Assembly (NCBI RefSeq): GCF_003970915.1
Contig: NZ_RXOF01000001.1
Coordinates: 62,001-126,000 of the forward strand
Direction: 5' to 3'
DNA from: Hymenobacter gummosus
Lineage (GTDB): Bacteria > Bacteroidota > Bacteroidia > Cytophagales > Hymenobacteraceae
DNA length: 64,000 nucleotides
Of this stretch, positions 43,414 to 52,696 are shown piece by piece; position 1 is the stretch's first letter; every line of letters starts with the position of its first letter. The notes below the pieces were generated by a model. The model ran no database searches and was not told the origin of the DNA. It worked only from the letters and a program-made list of their open reading frames with translations. A program made the translations under genes and the position numbers.

Positions 43414-43741
43414 CTTCTGAAGAGTTAACGTTTGAAAGTTTGCTACTCTTCGAGGCGGGGGGTACTGTGGATTGATCCTGACCGGGGGGCAAGCCGATCA
43501 GGGACCCTATACTCTCGCTCCCACAGACCACCGACATCACCGGTTACGGTCAGGCCACACGCGTGAGCATCCCCCGCACGGGGAAGAACCATGGTCACTA
43601 CACGGGTTTACATCTCACCGTAGCCATCTATGATCTAGGCACTCCAGAAACCGAGTCCCTGTTTTTACTCGAAGAAAGCGTGATACTGGGATGAGCTGAT
43701 GTCCGTGCGCGCTCGGTACTTTCGTACCGATCATAACTCCC
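43414..43741. other. Divergent control region, possible origin
   Basis: No gene is visible. The stretch holds an imperfect inverted repeat (CCTGACCGG/CCGATCAGG near 43479-43502), the second GTGAGCATCCCCC hairpin copy (43563-43587) and the promoters of two divergent genes. Density of repeats next to the polymerase-like gene makes it a candidate origin; that is inference. Confidence 0.45.
43563..43587. repeat. GTGAGCATCCCCC hairpin repeat, copy 2
   Basis: Same conserved sequence as copy 1 at 40328, with the three loop bases changed (GCA instead of TCT) and the stem kept. It lies in the divergent region before the polymerase-like gene. Confidence 0.6.
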
Positions 43742-45418
43742 ATGGCTAAACGTTCTAGCGCTTCCACCTCAATTCGTCGCTCTGCTACCGTCCGGATACC
43801 AGAAGTGTTTTCGTTCGACCACGATATCGCAGTAACCCCAAGCACTTCTCAAGTCGAACGCAAGAACCTGGAGAATGCTTGCTACTTCATTCTGAGTGCC
43901 TTGTCCCGGTATCGTTATGATCATAAAGCACTTGAAATGCTTGAAGCAACAGGCTACCTGCCTTTGTCGGCTGTGCTGCTGAAGAAGACGTGTGGTGATC
44001 GGTACAAAATGGCGCTGGACTTACTGATCAGTGCCGGCATAATCGAACACGCTTCTGGTTCATACTCTACCGGTAGTAGCAGACGCTACCGGCTTGCGAA
44101 GCACATGGCAGCGTCTGCTTCTGTGTACCGTGAGCTAAGCGGGACGGTGCGAGAACGATTTCTGAGAAATCAGGAAGAAGCTGATCAGGTAAGAGTTAAG
44201 AACCCCGCGTCGCTCACGCATCTGACGAAATGGCTCAACCCCTTGCGCTTGACCGTTGATCTTCAACGTGCTCACAGTTTTATCGAACTATCGTTCCGAC
44301 GCGTCCACGAGTTGATCAACGCATCAGAATTTTCCGAAGCCGAGAAACTCGAAGCCAGGGGTCGTGCTCACGTTCGAATGAACCAGCAAATCAATGATCT
44401 GCGGTTGTTAGCTAACGGAGTATACCAAGTGAGCAATGATGGCAAAGACGAACGCCTGCACTCAGTGCTTACGCGCGTCAAGAAGGAACTTCGCTCGTTT
44501 CTACTTTACGACGGTCAACCGCTGGTATCGCTGGACATCCGGTCGTCACAACCCTACTTCTTCACGAAACTTCTCTCCAGGAAGTTTTATAGCATGACCG
44601 TGAAGAACCCGTTGGGTTTTAAGTCCTTGGTACAAGGACCGCAACACACACCCTCCACCCCTCTCCTCCCCCCGACACCCCCACCGGATATTTACTCCAG
44701 TATGTTTCCAACTCTCACGGAACTTACTGACGAACAACTCCTTACAAGATCATCATTTCGACAGTTTTCCTGGGAGAGTGGGTTCTACAAGCAATTCGCT
44801 GAGCAGCTGAACACCACGGCGACGAAGCACATCAATGAAGCACAAGCGAAGAAACTCGCAATGTTCTTGTTCTTCGAGTACAGACCTTACAAGTTCAGAA
44901 CGGAGCAGTTCCGAAGCTTCGAACGTCTTTATCCGCTCGAAGCAGGCGTAATCCGGGGTATGAACAGGCTGGAAGGAAAGCTGTTACCCATCATGCTCCA
45001 GCGACTTGAGAGCCGTGTGATGTTGCACCATGTCAGCAAAACCATCGCCGCTGTCCTGCCTGAAGCGCCGTTGTTCTCGGTTCATGACAGCTTGCTTACT
45101 CCACCCCAGTATGCCGCTGCCGTGAAAAACATGATGGTTACTGAACTCACCACCATCATGGGTTTGCAACCAGGGATAAAAGAGGAATCGAAAGACAGTG
45201 AGGATGAATTGCAAGCGTTAGAATCGTTTGCTCATTCGATCTTGGAGGACACACTTAAGTCGGTGAGACAGTGGTCTAAGGCTGTAGCGCAGGGTCTACC
45301 AAATGCGTACTCGTTTGCAGGAGAAAATCGAGATGAACCATTGCTACGCCAGACACCAGAGTACAACGGCGAGAAGATCGTGTTCAATCCTTACTACTAC
45401 GACTCAGAGGAAGAGTGA
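43742..45418 (+). CDS. Polymerase-like protein (family A palm motifs), function unknown
   Basis: This 558-residue protein begins with a winged-helix-like region (about 45-120). Its C-terminal half shows motifs in the order expected for DNA polymerase A or single-subunit RNA polymerases. A motif A-like LVSLDIRSSQPYFF has D265. A basic helix, EAQAKKLAMFLFFEYRPYKF (368-385), occupies the motif B position. A Gln/Glu-containing LQRLESRV follows at 419-426, and a motif C-like FSVHDSLLTP has H448 and D449. A proline-rich insertion sits at 303-316. I infer a template-directed polymerase for element replication; no close family comes to mind. Confidence 0.55.
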   Translation: MAKRSSASTSIRRSATVRIPEVFSFDHDIAVTPSTSQVERKNLENACYFILSALSRYRYDHKALEMLEATGYLPLSAVLLKKTCGDRYKMALDLLISAGIIEHASGSYSTGSSRRYRLAKHMAASASVYRELSGTVRERFLRNQEEADQVRVKNPASLTHLTKWLNPLRLTVDLQRAHSFIELSFRRVHELINASEFSEAEKLEARGRAHVRMNQQINDLRLLANGVYQVSNDGKDERLHSVLTRVKKELRSFLLYDGQPLVSLDIRSSQPYFFTKLLSRKFYSMTVKNPLGFKSLVQGPQHTPSTPLLPPTPPPDIYSSMFPTLTELTDEQLLTRSSFRQFSWESGFYKQFAEQLNTTATKHINEAQAKKLAMFLFFEYRPYKFRTEQFRSFERLYPLEAGVIRGMNRLEGKLLPIMLQRLESRVMLHHVSKTIAAVLPEAPLFSVHDSLLTPPQYAAAVKNMMVTELTTIMGLQPGIKEESKDSEDELQALESFAHSILEDTLKSVRQWSKAVAQGLPNAYSFAGENRDEPLLRQTPEYNGEKIVFNPYYYDSEEE

Positions 45419-45502
45419 TCAGACGGGTACGGAAATCCTTGACGTAGTCTAGGTATCAACTCAGATTTGTTAATGTACTGTTGACTGTTCGAGAAACATA
45501 AG

Positions 45503-45531
45503 TTGGGAGCACTACCAATCAGCTAACTTTG
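45503..45531 (+). promoter_or_regulatory. Promoter of the IetA-like gene
   Basis: TTG (45503-45505) and TAACTTTG (45524-45531) are separated by 18 bases. The gene starts at 45762, so the transcript would have a leader of about 225 bases. Confidence 0.6.
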
Positions 45532-45589
45532 CACGAGTACAGCGCCGCTATCACGATCTCTTCTTTGCATGTTTGCTTCTATCAAACAC

Positions 45590-45610
45590 TTTTAGCAAAT
45601 AGTGCTAAAA
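45590..45610 (+). promoter_or_regulatory. Perfect TTTTAGCA palindrome in the leader
   Basis: TTTTAGCA and TGCTAAAA are separated by five bases and followed by TTTTTAG. It could be a repressor operator or a weak terminator in the leader of the AAA ATPase gene. The remaining leader shows no gene. Confidence 0.5.
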
Positions 45611-45761
45611 TTTTTAGTCTTCGTGAAACCTCGCACCGTAAAGGGGATGTTCACAAGGACTAGACAAGGTCGCTTCTCGTACATAAGTTCGTATCCTATA
45701 GATGGTAGTGACTGGTAGACAGTCTGCTGAACCATCCTATATTGCATCAGGTACCACCACG

Positions 45762-46787
45762 ATGTCTCAGACTGACTTCATCAAGGACATAGCCAAGTAT
45801 GGCTTGGAGAACGACCAAGCACGTCTCCTTGCGTCCTTGAATGAACTCATTGACCACGCGAAGAAGAGCAAACGCATCAACTTCGCGTTGCAGCTACAGT
45901 CTATACTCAAGGACTCGATCCGACAGCAACAGACGAGTGGTTTGCTGAAAGTCGGGTCACCGCAACATCATCAACGCGAAGAAGACCGCGAGGTCAGTGA
46001 GTTCATTCTTGAGCAACTGACCTCCGACTACCACTTCGAGTCGCTGGTTTGTACGGACAGTGTTAAGGAAGAGCTGTCTTACTTTATCAAGGAACACCAA
46101 GCACTTGAGGTGCTACACAAGTTCGACCTACCCGTGTCGAACAAGGTCTTATTTTATGGTCCTCCAGGTTGCGGCAAAACCTTAGCGTCGTATGTTCTCG
46201 CCGGGGAACTAGAGAAGATGATGTTAGTGGTCAACCTTGGCGCAATCGTGTCTTCCAAACTCGGTGAGACGAGTAAGAACCTAGCTAAGATCTTCCGTAG
46301 AGCTGCACAAGAGGACTGCATAGTGTTCATTGACGAGTTCGATACTTTGGGTAAAGTGCGGGACTATAGTCAAGATCACGGTGAGATGAAACGCGTGGTA
46401 AACACGCTGCTTCAGTTGTTCGACTACCTACCCAGCTCAAGTGTTGTTATCGCCGCTACAAACCAGATAGACATGATCGATGAAGCTCTCTTGCGTCGTT
46501 TCGATCTGAAAGTCAATTTAGAACTTCCCGATGCAGACCATATCCTTGAACTGATCAAGAAGACGCTGAAGTCTGGTCTTGTTGAGCTCGATAAGAAGAA
46601 TAGCCTCAAGTCTATCGTTGAGGGATGTCAAGGTCTGTCTTACTATGCTATACAGCGCACGTTGATCACAGCGGTGAAGCGTAGCGTTATTGCTCATTCA
46701 CGTACCAGTCTAACCAAACCTCGTGTAGACACGAAACTTTGGTTAGATCTGGTGACGAAGGAAAAGCAACAACTTACTGCTCGATAG
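45762..46787 (+). CDS. AAA+ ATPase, IetA-like
   Basis: This product of about 341 residues has one AAA+ module with Walker A FYGPPGCGKT (131-140), Walker B CIVFIDEFD (186-194, D191/E192), sensor-1 VVIAATNQ and an arginine-finger segment LLRRFD. The N-terminal 120 residues are helical. With the convergent subtilase it forms the pair known as IetAS, first described as a plasmid toxin-antitoxin system and later as anti-phage. The 3' end overlaps the protease gene by 14 bases on the other strand, whereas described pairs are co-directional. The ATG at 45762 fits better than one at 45702. Confidence 0.8.
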   Translation: MSQTDFIKDIAKYGLENDQARLLASLNELIDHAKKSKRINFALQLQSILKDSIRQQQTSGLLKVGSPQHHQREEDREVSEFILEQLTSDYHFESLVCTDSVKEELSYFIKEHQALEVLHKFDLPVSNKVLFYGPPGCGKTLASYVLAGELEKMMLVVNLGAIVSSKLGETSKNLAKIFRRAAQEDCIVFIDEFDTLGKVRDYSQDHGEMKRVVNTLLQLFDYLPSSSVVIAATNQIDMIDEALLRRFDLKVNLELPDADHILELIKKTLKSGLVELDKKNSLKSIVEGCQGLSYYAIQRTLITAVKRSVIAHSRTSLTKPRVDTKLWLDLVTKEKQQLTAR

Positions 46788-49278
46788 TTGCTTCCAGGTC
46801 GTCTTCCGCTTGTAGTTCGGATGTAGCTAGTACTTGTAAGTTGTTGCAGCCCTGCAGTTCATCGTAAAGCACGTGGGTTTGCATCGCTATGGGTACTTTC
46901 TCTTGAAAGCGCAGCACTAGAGAGTAATCGTACTCTTCGGGAAGTGTTGCTGTTACGAAGTCTGGCAAGCACTTGTGGAAGGCGCACTGCACCGCTAGTT
47001 TGAACTTGTTTTCTTCTCTTTCAATCCAGTCGCGGCTTACATAGAAGGTCACCTTCTGCGTATTCGAGTACTGCTGCTTCTTGAAATAGGCGTCCTGAGA
47101 CCAGTTTCCGCTGAAAACGAAGTTCTTAGATGGTCCTCCGTTGATACCTGTAGCGTAGTACCTTGTTCTTCCGTTTTTCATCGCACGCACAACACCCTGC
47201 TCCAACTCGACGTTGCGGAACATACCAAAAGCAACATGGACAGGGCAATACGCTGTCGGATAACCCTTGACTGGTCGGAATGCAAAGCACAGTGTAGCTG
47301 TGACTTTTATCAAAGATTTGTTCTTGTGAGCATCTCGTAAGTAACGGGGCAGCTCTACCGGGATCTCTTTGGTGTACCCTACCTTGATCTTGTCTTCAAT
47401 GATGATGGTCGCGTTGTCTTCGTTCGAAGACAAGCAATACACCTCGTTCGGTAGACCGTTACCACCGATACTACGTTGCAGGTGATTGGACAGAATGTCT
47501 TTGTGTACATCAAGCCTCACTGGGTCAGCACTGTTTACGATCAGTGCTTTGATGGTCTGAAGGCGAAGCTGCGGGTACTTTCTCATCATTTTCGCAGCTA
47601 GGTTCGCAACCAGCGGTGCTGAGAAGCTCGTTCCGACGTCGCGTCCGAAGAAAGCACCGGGGACGATAGAAAGATACTGCAACCCGGCAGCTCCCGTATT
47701 ATCAAGACAGGGACCTAGGTCCCGGTGCAAAACCCGCATGTAGTTTCCACCAGGGTACACAACATCAGGCTTGAACAAGTGTCGGTTTTTCTGCTTCCAC
47801 TTTTTCTCATCAAGGTGAAACTTGCGAGAGTAAGCTGCTGGTAAAGAGCTACTCGTAAAAGGGTACTCATGTTGAGTAATCGGTACCTCATCCTCGAAGT
47901 TTGCTCCTGTAGCACCTACCGTAATGTTGTTCATACTTTCGGCAGGACTGCACATGTTGGTCTCTTCAGCAAGGAAGTGCCGGGGGTACACGCACGTATC
48001 AAGCAACACGTCGTAGTTACCCGTGGAGATGAAGATCAGCAGATCGTGCTCTCTTGATATCTGATCAAGGTAGTTAGCATAGTCACTGTGCGCTTCATCA
48101 GTTCTTAGGTGCTGCACATAACATATCGTCAGCACAAAGATCCGTACGCCGTGTTCATACCTTGCACGCACAATCAGATTCCCTACATCCAGAGTAGAAA
48201 GATGCCCTTGCCTGCCATCAAGTACTTTTATGGGAAGTATACGAGCATCAGCATCTAGTCTCCCTCTCACTGCTCCGATTATCTTTTTGCCTAAAGCTGC
48301 AAACGCAGCTACCGAGGTACCATGTCCATGGGTATCAACCGCAGCATCACCGCCTGGAACAGTATAGTCTGTAGCGACAATAAGTGGCGCTAGTGGAGTA
48401 TGACTGCTGACACCAGTGTCAATAACTCCGATAATGGGTAGATCTTCTGTGGGTGCGTTCACGGAGAACGGAAAGTCTCGGACTGCTACCCCAAACGCAG
48501 ATTCGCGGATGACCCCGTATGAAAACGAGCTGATCGTATGTACGATGTCAAAGTTCCGAGCTATGGCATCTACATGAGTATCCGTCACGCTCTTTAGCTC
48601 ATACACATCCGTGTAGTCGTTGTGCTGGAACTCGATATTTTCCTGCCTCAGAAACCGTTCTAATCCCGTGCGAATGGCATCGTAGCTCTGTCTTGCATCA
48701 CCCGAAGGCTCAATCCCGAAGTTGACGAGTGATAAGTATACAGGATCTCCTTGAGAGACTCTTGGTCGAGGATTGATAAGGGTCTTGGAGTGGAAACGAA
48801 AGGCTTTGATAAACCTTATTAGTCCGGTGTACTCTGGAAGAGCATGATCTGTACAGTTTACGAAGGCGCGAAACTGCTCCAGCATGTACTCAAACTTCTC
48901 TTTATCTACGACAGTAAATAGTGCACATCGGTTGTATTCGGAGTACCGGTTCACTACAAGTCCAAAGTCGCGGTAGTATACCCTCTCAAACTCTGAAGGG
49001 TCAAACCAATTTTGGAACTCGATGTCTACAGAAGTAAGTGTTTCTGGTACGCCGAGTGTAGTATCACGCTCATCATCGCGTTGACGAAGTTCCTCAGCAA
49101 ACGTCACTAGGTTCCTGCTGAACCTAGCAGCTTGCTGCAGAAGTCCTTCCGCGGAAACCTCATTCTCTTCTTGCTCAGGTGGCTTACGCGGATGAGTTCT
49201 ATTCTCTGCTGAACTCTCTCGCGGGTTCACTAACAATAGATGGGGTAGTTCTCTCGACATAAACGCTGCCGTAGTCAC
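46774..49278 (-). CDS. Subtilisin-like (S8) serine protease, IetS-like
   Basis: This 834-residue protein has an N-terminal region of about 280 residues without known motifs and then an S8 peptidase domain. The triad is D287 in IGVIDTGVSS, H319 in THGHGTSVA and S551 in GTSFSAP, with the oxyanion Asn at 421 in STGN. A C-terminal domain (about 600-834) follows. It has no signal peptide, so it acts in the cytoplasm, which fits a defence effector held in check by the AAA partner. It is convergent with that gene. Confidence 0.85.
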   Translation of the reverse strand: MTTAAFMSRELPHLLLVNPRESSAENRTHPRKPPEQEENEVSAEGLLQQAARFSRNLVTFAEELRQRDDERDTTLGVPETLTSVDIEFQNWFDPSEFERVYYRDFGLVVNRYSEYNRCALFTVVDKEKFEYMLEQFRAFVNCTDHALPEYTGLIRFIKAFRFHSKTLINPRPRVSQGDPVYLSLVNFGIEPSGDARQSYDAIRTGLERFLRQENIEFQHNDYTDVYELKSVTDTHVDAIARNFDIVHTISSFSYGVIRESAFGVAVRDFPFSVNAPTEDLPIIGVIDTGVSSHTPLAPLIVATDYTVPGGDAAVDTHGHGTSVAAFAALGKKIIGAVRGRLDADARILPIKVLDGRQGHLSTLDVGNLIVRARYEHGVRIFVLTICYVQHLRTDEAHSDYANYLDQISREHDLLIFISTGNYDVLLDTCVYPRHFLAEETNMCSPAESMNNITVGATGANFEDEVPITQHEYPFTSSSLPAAYSRKFHLDEKKWKQKNRHLFKPDVVYPGGNYMRVLHRDLGPCLDNTGAAGLQYLSIVPGAFFGRDVGTSFSAPLVANLAAKMMRKYPQLRLQTIKALIVNSADPVRLDVHKDILSNHLQRSIGGNGLPNEVYCLSSNEDNATIIIEDKIKVGYTKEIPVELPRYLRDAHKNKSLIKVTATLCFAFRPVKGYPTAYCPVHVAFGMFRNVELEQGVVRAMKNGRTRYYATGINGGPSKNFVFSGNWSQDAYFKKQQYSNTQKVTFYVSRDWIEREENKFKLAVQCAFHKCLPDFVTATLPEEYDYSLVLRFQEKVPIAMQTHVLYDELQGCNNLQVLATSELQAEDDLEATIEQ

Positions 49279-49363
49279 CAGGGATGTTGGAGAACTAAGA
49301 TACTATGATTTACTCGTGAAGTACCATACCAAGAGAAGTAGGATGAGTAGTGACCTTTGACAC

Positions 49364-52300
49364 TTATACCGCTTCCGCGTACAGGTTCACGCGTTCGAGC
49401 AACGAAACGACCTCGCTTGCATCGTCCTGGCTGAAAACGCCGAGCAAACCGTGTGCTGACACCTCGGTGAACGGCGCTTCAAACAGCTTCTCGGTTTCCA
49501 GGTAACCGTTCGTGCCGAGGTACTGGATGATCAGGTCGAGGAAGCGGATTTGCTGCGCATTCATCGACGGGTTGTTGACAAACTTGCTGAAGACCTCGCG
49601 GGTGGCCGTGGGATCGAGTCCGACGATGGAGCGTACGAACTTGCCGAGCGGTTGCTTGCCGTATGCCTTCTCGAAGTGCTCCCGCGTGCCGATTTCTCCC
49701 TGTGCGAACAGCATGTTCTCCAAGTCCTGCAGTTCGGGTAAGCCGATGGGCTGGTTCGTGCGCAGTTTGTGGATCGTCAGGTGGGTTTTATGCTCCTGAA
49801 CGTACTGAGCAACACGTTTACGGTACGCTTCAAGGTTGACGCCGGTCACCACCACCGGACGCGGTTCATGTACTCCGGTGATGTCGTCGTCAAGGTTAGT
49901 GTAGACGGGAACCCGTACACTGGCTTCACGGAAACGCATCAGGTGACGGAGTTCTTTCCGTAAGTGCTCCAGCTTCGACAAGGAGGTGCTTACCCAGTAG
50001 GCTTTGCCCTGCACCTCACGAATCAGATCGAGCTTCGCCGCGACCATCGGGATGGATGCTCGTTTCGTGAGCGAGTCTGCCAGCGCCTGAACTTCGTTGA
50101 CGTGGTGCGCGGCTATGGTGCCGTTTTTGAGTACCTCCAGCTGCATTGAGTAGCAGATCAGGTCGAACCGCTTTGCCAGCTCGTCGGATTCTTCCTCAAA
50201 GACCAGCGGGGCAAGCTCGTCCACCAGTTCTTTGATGTTGAGTTCGTTGAGCGCGTTGAACTGGTGAACATCGCGGTACTTCTCTACCACCCGCCAGTGC
50301 TGCCGGACCAAGAAGCTCTCATCGTTGAGCTGCATCACCTGCCGGTGTAGGTACTGCCGAAGCTCGTCGGCGTACTGGAAGTGCTCGGGTTCGCGGTGCT
50401 TCTGCAGATTGAAGATCAGCCGTAGCCGCTGCTCGAACAGTCGTTGCGTGAGCGACTTGCCACCGCTCGGGTTTTTTCCCTTGGGGTTTTGACCGAAGAA
50501 CTCGAAGTTCTCGCAGAAGTCGAAGATCAGAAAGTTCTCTTTGTCCTGATCGTCGCCGAGCAAACCGGTACACAGGCGGGTGCCGCGTCCAATCATCTGC
50601 CAGAACTTCGCGCTGGACCGTACCGGCTTGTAGAACACGAGGTTGACCACCTCCGGAACGTCAATGCCGGTGTCGAGCATATCCACTGACACGGCGATGT
50701 GCGGCGCTCCGTCTTTCTCAGAAAACCGCTTAAGCAGGTCGTAGGCGTAGGTTTCCTTATGATCTATGACCTTGCAAAACTCGCCCTTGTACTGCGGGTA
50801 TTGCGCGTTGAACCGTTCTTCGATGTACTTTGCGTGGTTATGACTACGGGCGAAGACGATGGTCTTACCTAATCGGTCACCACCAGCGACCTTGATGCCG
50901 TGCGTCATCAAGTATGCTAGGACGTGATTCACGGTGTCCTCGTTGAACAACCATTCGTTGAGCGCGCCGCCGTCAATCTCGTCGGGGTATTCGCCCGTGA
51001 GGGGGTCAGCAAACTTCTCTTCGTACTGGAGTTTCTCAGCCGGGGTAAGGTCGTTGTAGCGAATTCCTTCCCGATGAAACTTCAGCGGCACGGAAACGCT
51101 CAACGGTGGCACCAGGTACCCATCGCTCACTGCTTCGTCCAGCTGATAGGCAAACGTCGGCACGTTGGGTTCCAGACCAAACAGCAGGTAAGTATCCCGG
51201 TCGCCTTCGTCTTTGGGGGTAGCGGTCAAGCCGATGCGGTACGCGTCGAAGTACTCGAAGATGGCTTTGTACTTGTTGTAGACCGAGCGGTGAATCTCGT
51301 CGAAGATGACTACGTCGAAGTGCCCGACGCCGAAGGTGCGCTGCGTGTCGTCGTAGCTCTCATCGATGAGGTTGATCATCGTCTGGTACGTGCAGAACAC
51401 GATGCGTGCCTGGGAATAGTCTTTATCGCGAGTAAGGTCTACGGCAGGCTGGTTCGGCAGAGACTTCGTCAGCGCGTTTTTCGCTTGGTAGATGAGCGCG
51501 TTGCGGTCGGCGAGGAAGAGTACTCGCTTTGCCCACCCGCACTTGCTCAGCACGTCGATCAGCGCGGCAGCAGTCCGTGTTTTGCCGGTACCGGTTGCCA
51601 TGACGAGCAGCGCGTCACGTCCCCGGCTTTCCAGCACCTTGCCGACGCTGCGGATGGCTTCAATCTGGTAATACCGGTCGGCAATGGCAGGGTCGATGGG
51701 TGCCGTGGTCAAGGATGAACGCGTCGTACGGCGTTGTATCAGGCGCTCCAGCTCGTCCTTTTTGTAGAAGCCGTGTACGCGCCGGGGTGGGTACTCCGCG
51801 TCGTCCCAGAGCCACGTTTCGAAACCGTTGGTGAAGAACAGCACCGGACGCTGACCGTGCGCTTGCTCCAAACAGTCGGCGTACAGCTTTGCTTGGTGCT
51901 GACCGATACGAGCATCTTTGCTGGTGCGCTTGGCTTCCACCAGCGCGAGGGGTTTGCCGTCGTCCCCCCAGAGCACATAATCCACCCGCCCCGGTCCGTT
52001 GTTGCGTCCGTCACTGGTGGGCATCCCCGTAACGGGGTACTCCGCTACGTTCGCGCCATGGGGGTCCCACCCGGCTTCGGCAAGCAGCAGGTTGATGTAC
52101 AGCTCGCGGGTGACGGCTTCGTTCGGATCGTGCGGGGGTGGCAGCGTCGCATGCGCGTCCTTGTTCGCTTTGATCCGGTCGAGTTCTGCTTGCAGCTGAC
52201 GGTTCAGCTCCTGACTCTGCAGAAACGCGGCTTCAACCTCCTTAATCTGCTCTTTGTACTTGCCGACCGGCGCGTCCTGCGGAACCAGGTTGACATCGAA

Positions 52301-52696
52301 CGCCGGCACGCTCACCCGCTTGGGGCTGTACACATTGACTACCCAAGCCGCGAAGCCGTGCATGAGTTGCAGGACGTGTAGTACCTGCTCGGGTTTGATG
52401 GTGAGCGTACCATGCGCCGCGTCGTTGCCGAGCTTACGGACGAGGTTAACCTGCTTAAACAGCGACGGCGCTAACAGCACGCGCATGTCCGGCTGGTGCA
52501 GCAGCGAGTTCAGCGAGGTGTCGTACGGTTGTTCAAGGTCGGCGTCGTTCTCGTATATCCACCGTACCCACTCTTCCAGCGCCTTCCGGCACAACACCGC
52601 CGCATAAGGTGGTGCCGTGTAGATGTGCTGTTCAGCGAGTTGTAAGGTCGGTGCTAACGTGCTCCAGTCGGCGGATAGAAACGAGAAGTTAGACAT
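49364..52696 (-). CDS. hsdR: Type I restriction enzyme R subunit
   Basis: This is the endonuclease and translocase subunit of a type I restriction system, 1110 residues. The N-terminal DUF4145-like region has VRKLGNDAAHGTL. The nuclease site lies around D239 and E254/K256 (VDYVLWGDDGKPLALVEAK). Helicase motifs follow with Walker A MATGTGKT at about 366-373, DEIHRS in motif II and QMIGRGTRL in motif VI. The start codon overlaps the hsdS stop by one base, so the operon order is M-S-R. Confidence 0.95.
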   Translation of the reverse strand: MSNFSFLSADWSTLAPTLQLAEQHIYTAPPYAAVLCRKALEEWVRWIYENDADLEQPYDTSLNSLLHQPDMRVLLAPSLFKQVNLVRKLGNDAAHGTLTIKPEQVLHVLQLMHGFAAWVVNVYSPKRVSVPAFDVNLVPQDAPVGKYKEQIKEVEAAFLQSQELNRQLQAELDRIKANKDAHATLPPPHDPNEAVTRELYINLLLAEAGWDPHGANVAEYPVTGMPTSDGRNNGPGRVDYVLWGDDGKPLALVEAKRTSKDARIGQHQAKLYADCLEQAHGQRPVLFFTNGFETWLWDDAEYPPRRVHGFYKKDELERLIQRRTTRSSLTTAPIDPAIADRYYQIEAIRSVGKVLESRGRDALLVMATGTGKTRTAAALIDVLSKCGWAKRVLFLADRNALIYQAKNALTKSLPNQPAVDLTRDKDYSQARIVFCTYQTMINLIDESYDDTQRTFGVGHFDVVIFDEIHRSVYNKYKAIFEYFDAYRIGLTATPKDEGDRDTYLLFGLEPNVPTFAYQLDEAVSDGYLVPPLSVSVPLKFHREGIRYNDLTPAEKLQYEEKFADPLTGEYPDEIDGGALNEWLFNEDTVNHVLAYLMTHGIKVAGGDRLGKTIVFARSHNHAKYIEERFNAQYPQYKGEFCKVIDHKETYAYDLLKRFSEKDGAPHIAVSVDMLDTGIDVPEVVNLVFYKPVRSSAKFWQMIGRGTRLCTGLLGDDQDKENFLIFDFCENFEFFGQNPKGKNPSGGKSLTQRLFEQRLRLIFNLQKHREPEHFQYADELRQYLHRQVMQLNDESFLVRQHWRVVEKYRDVHQFNALNELNIKELVDELAPLVFEEESDELAKRFDLICYSMQLEVLKNGTIAAHHVNEVQALADSLTKRASIPMVAAKLDLIREVQGKAYWVSTSLSKLEHLRKELRHLMRFREASVRVPVYTNLDDDITGVHEPRPVVVTGVNLEAYRKRVAQYVQEHKTHLTIHKLRTNQPIGLPELQDLENMLFAQGEIGTREHFEKAYGKQPLGKFVRSIVGLDPTATREVFSKFVNNPSMNAQQIRFLDLIIQYLGTNGYLETEKLFEAPFTEVSAHGLLGVFSQDDASEVVSLLERVNLYAEAV

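Noticed and set aside
40328-43587. CRISPR array suggested by the GTGAGCATCCCCC repeats
   Set aside because: Only two copies 3.2 kb apart, no regular spacers and no cas genes in the window. Kept as a repeat, not as CRISPR.
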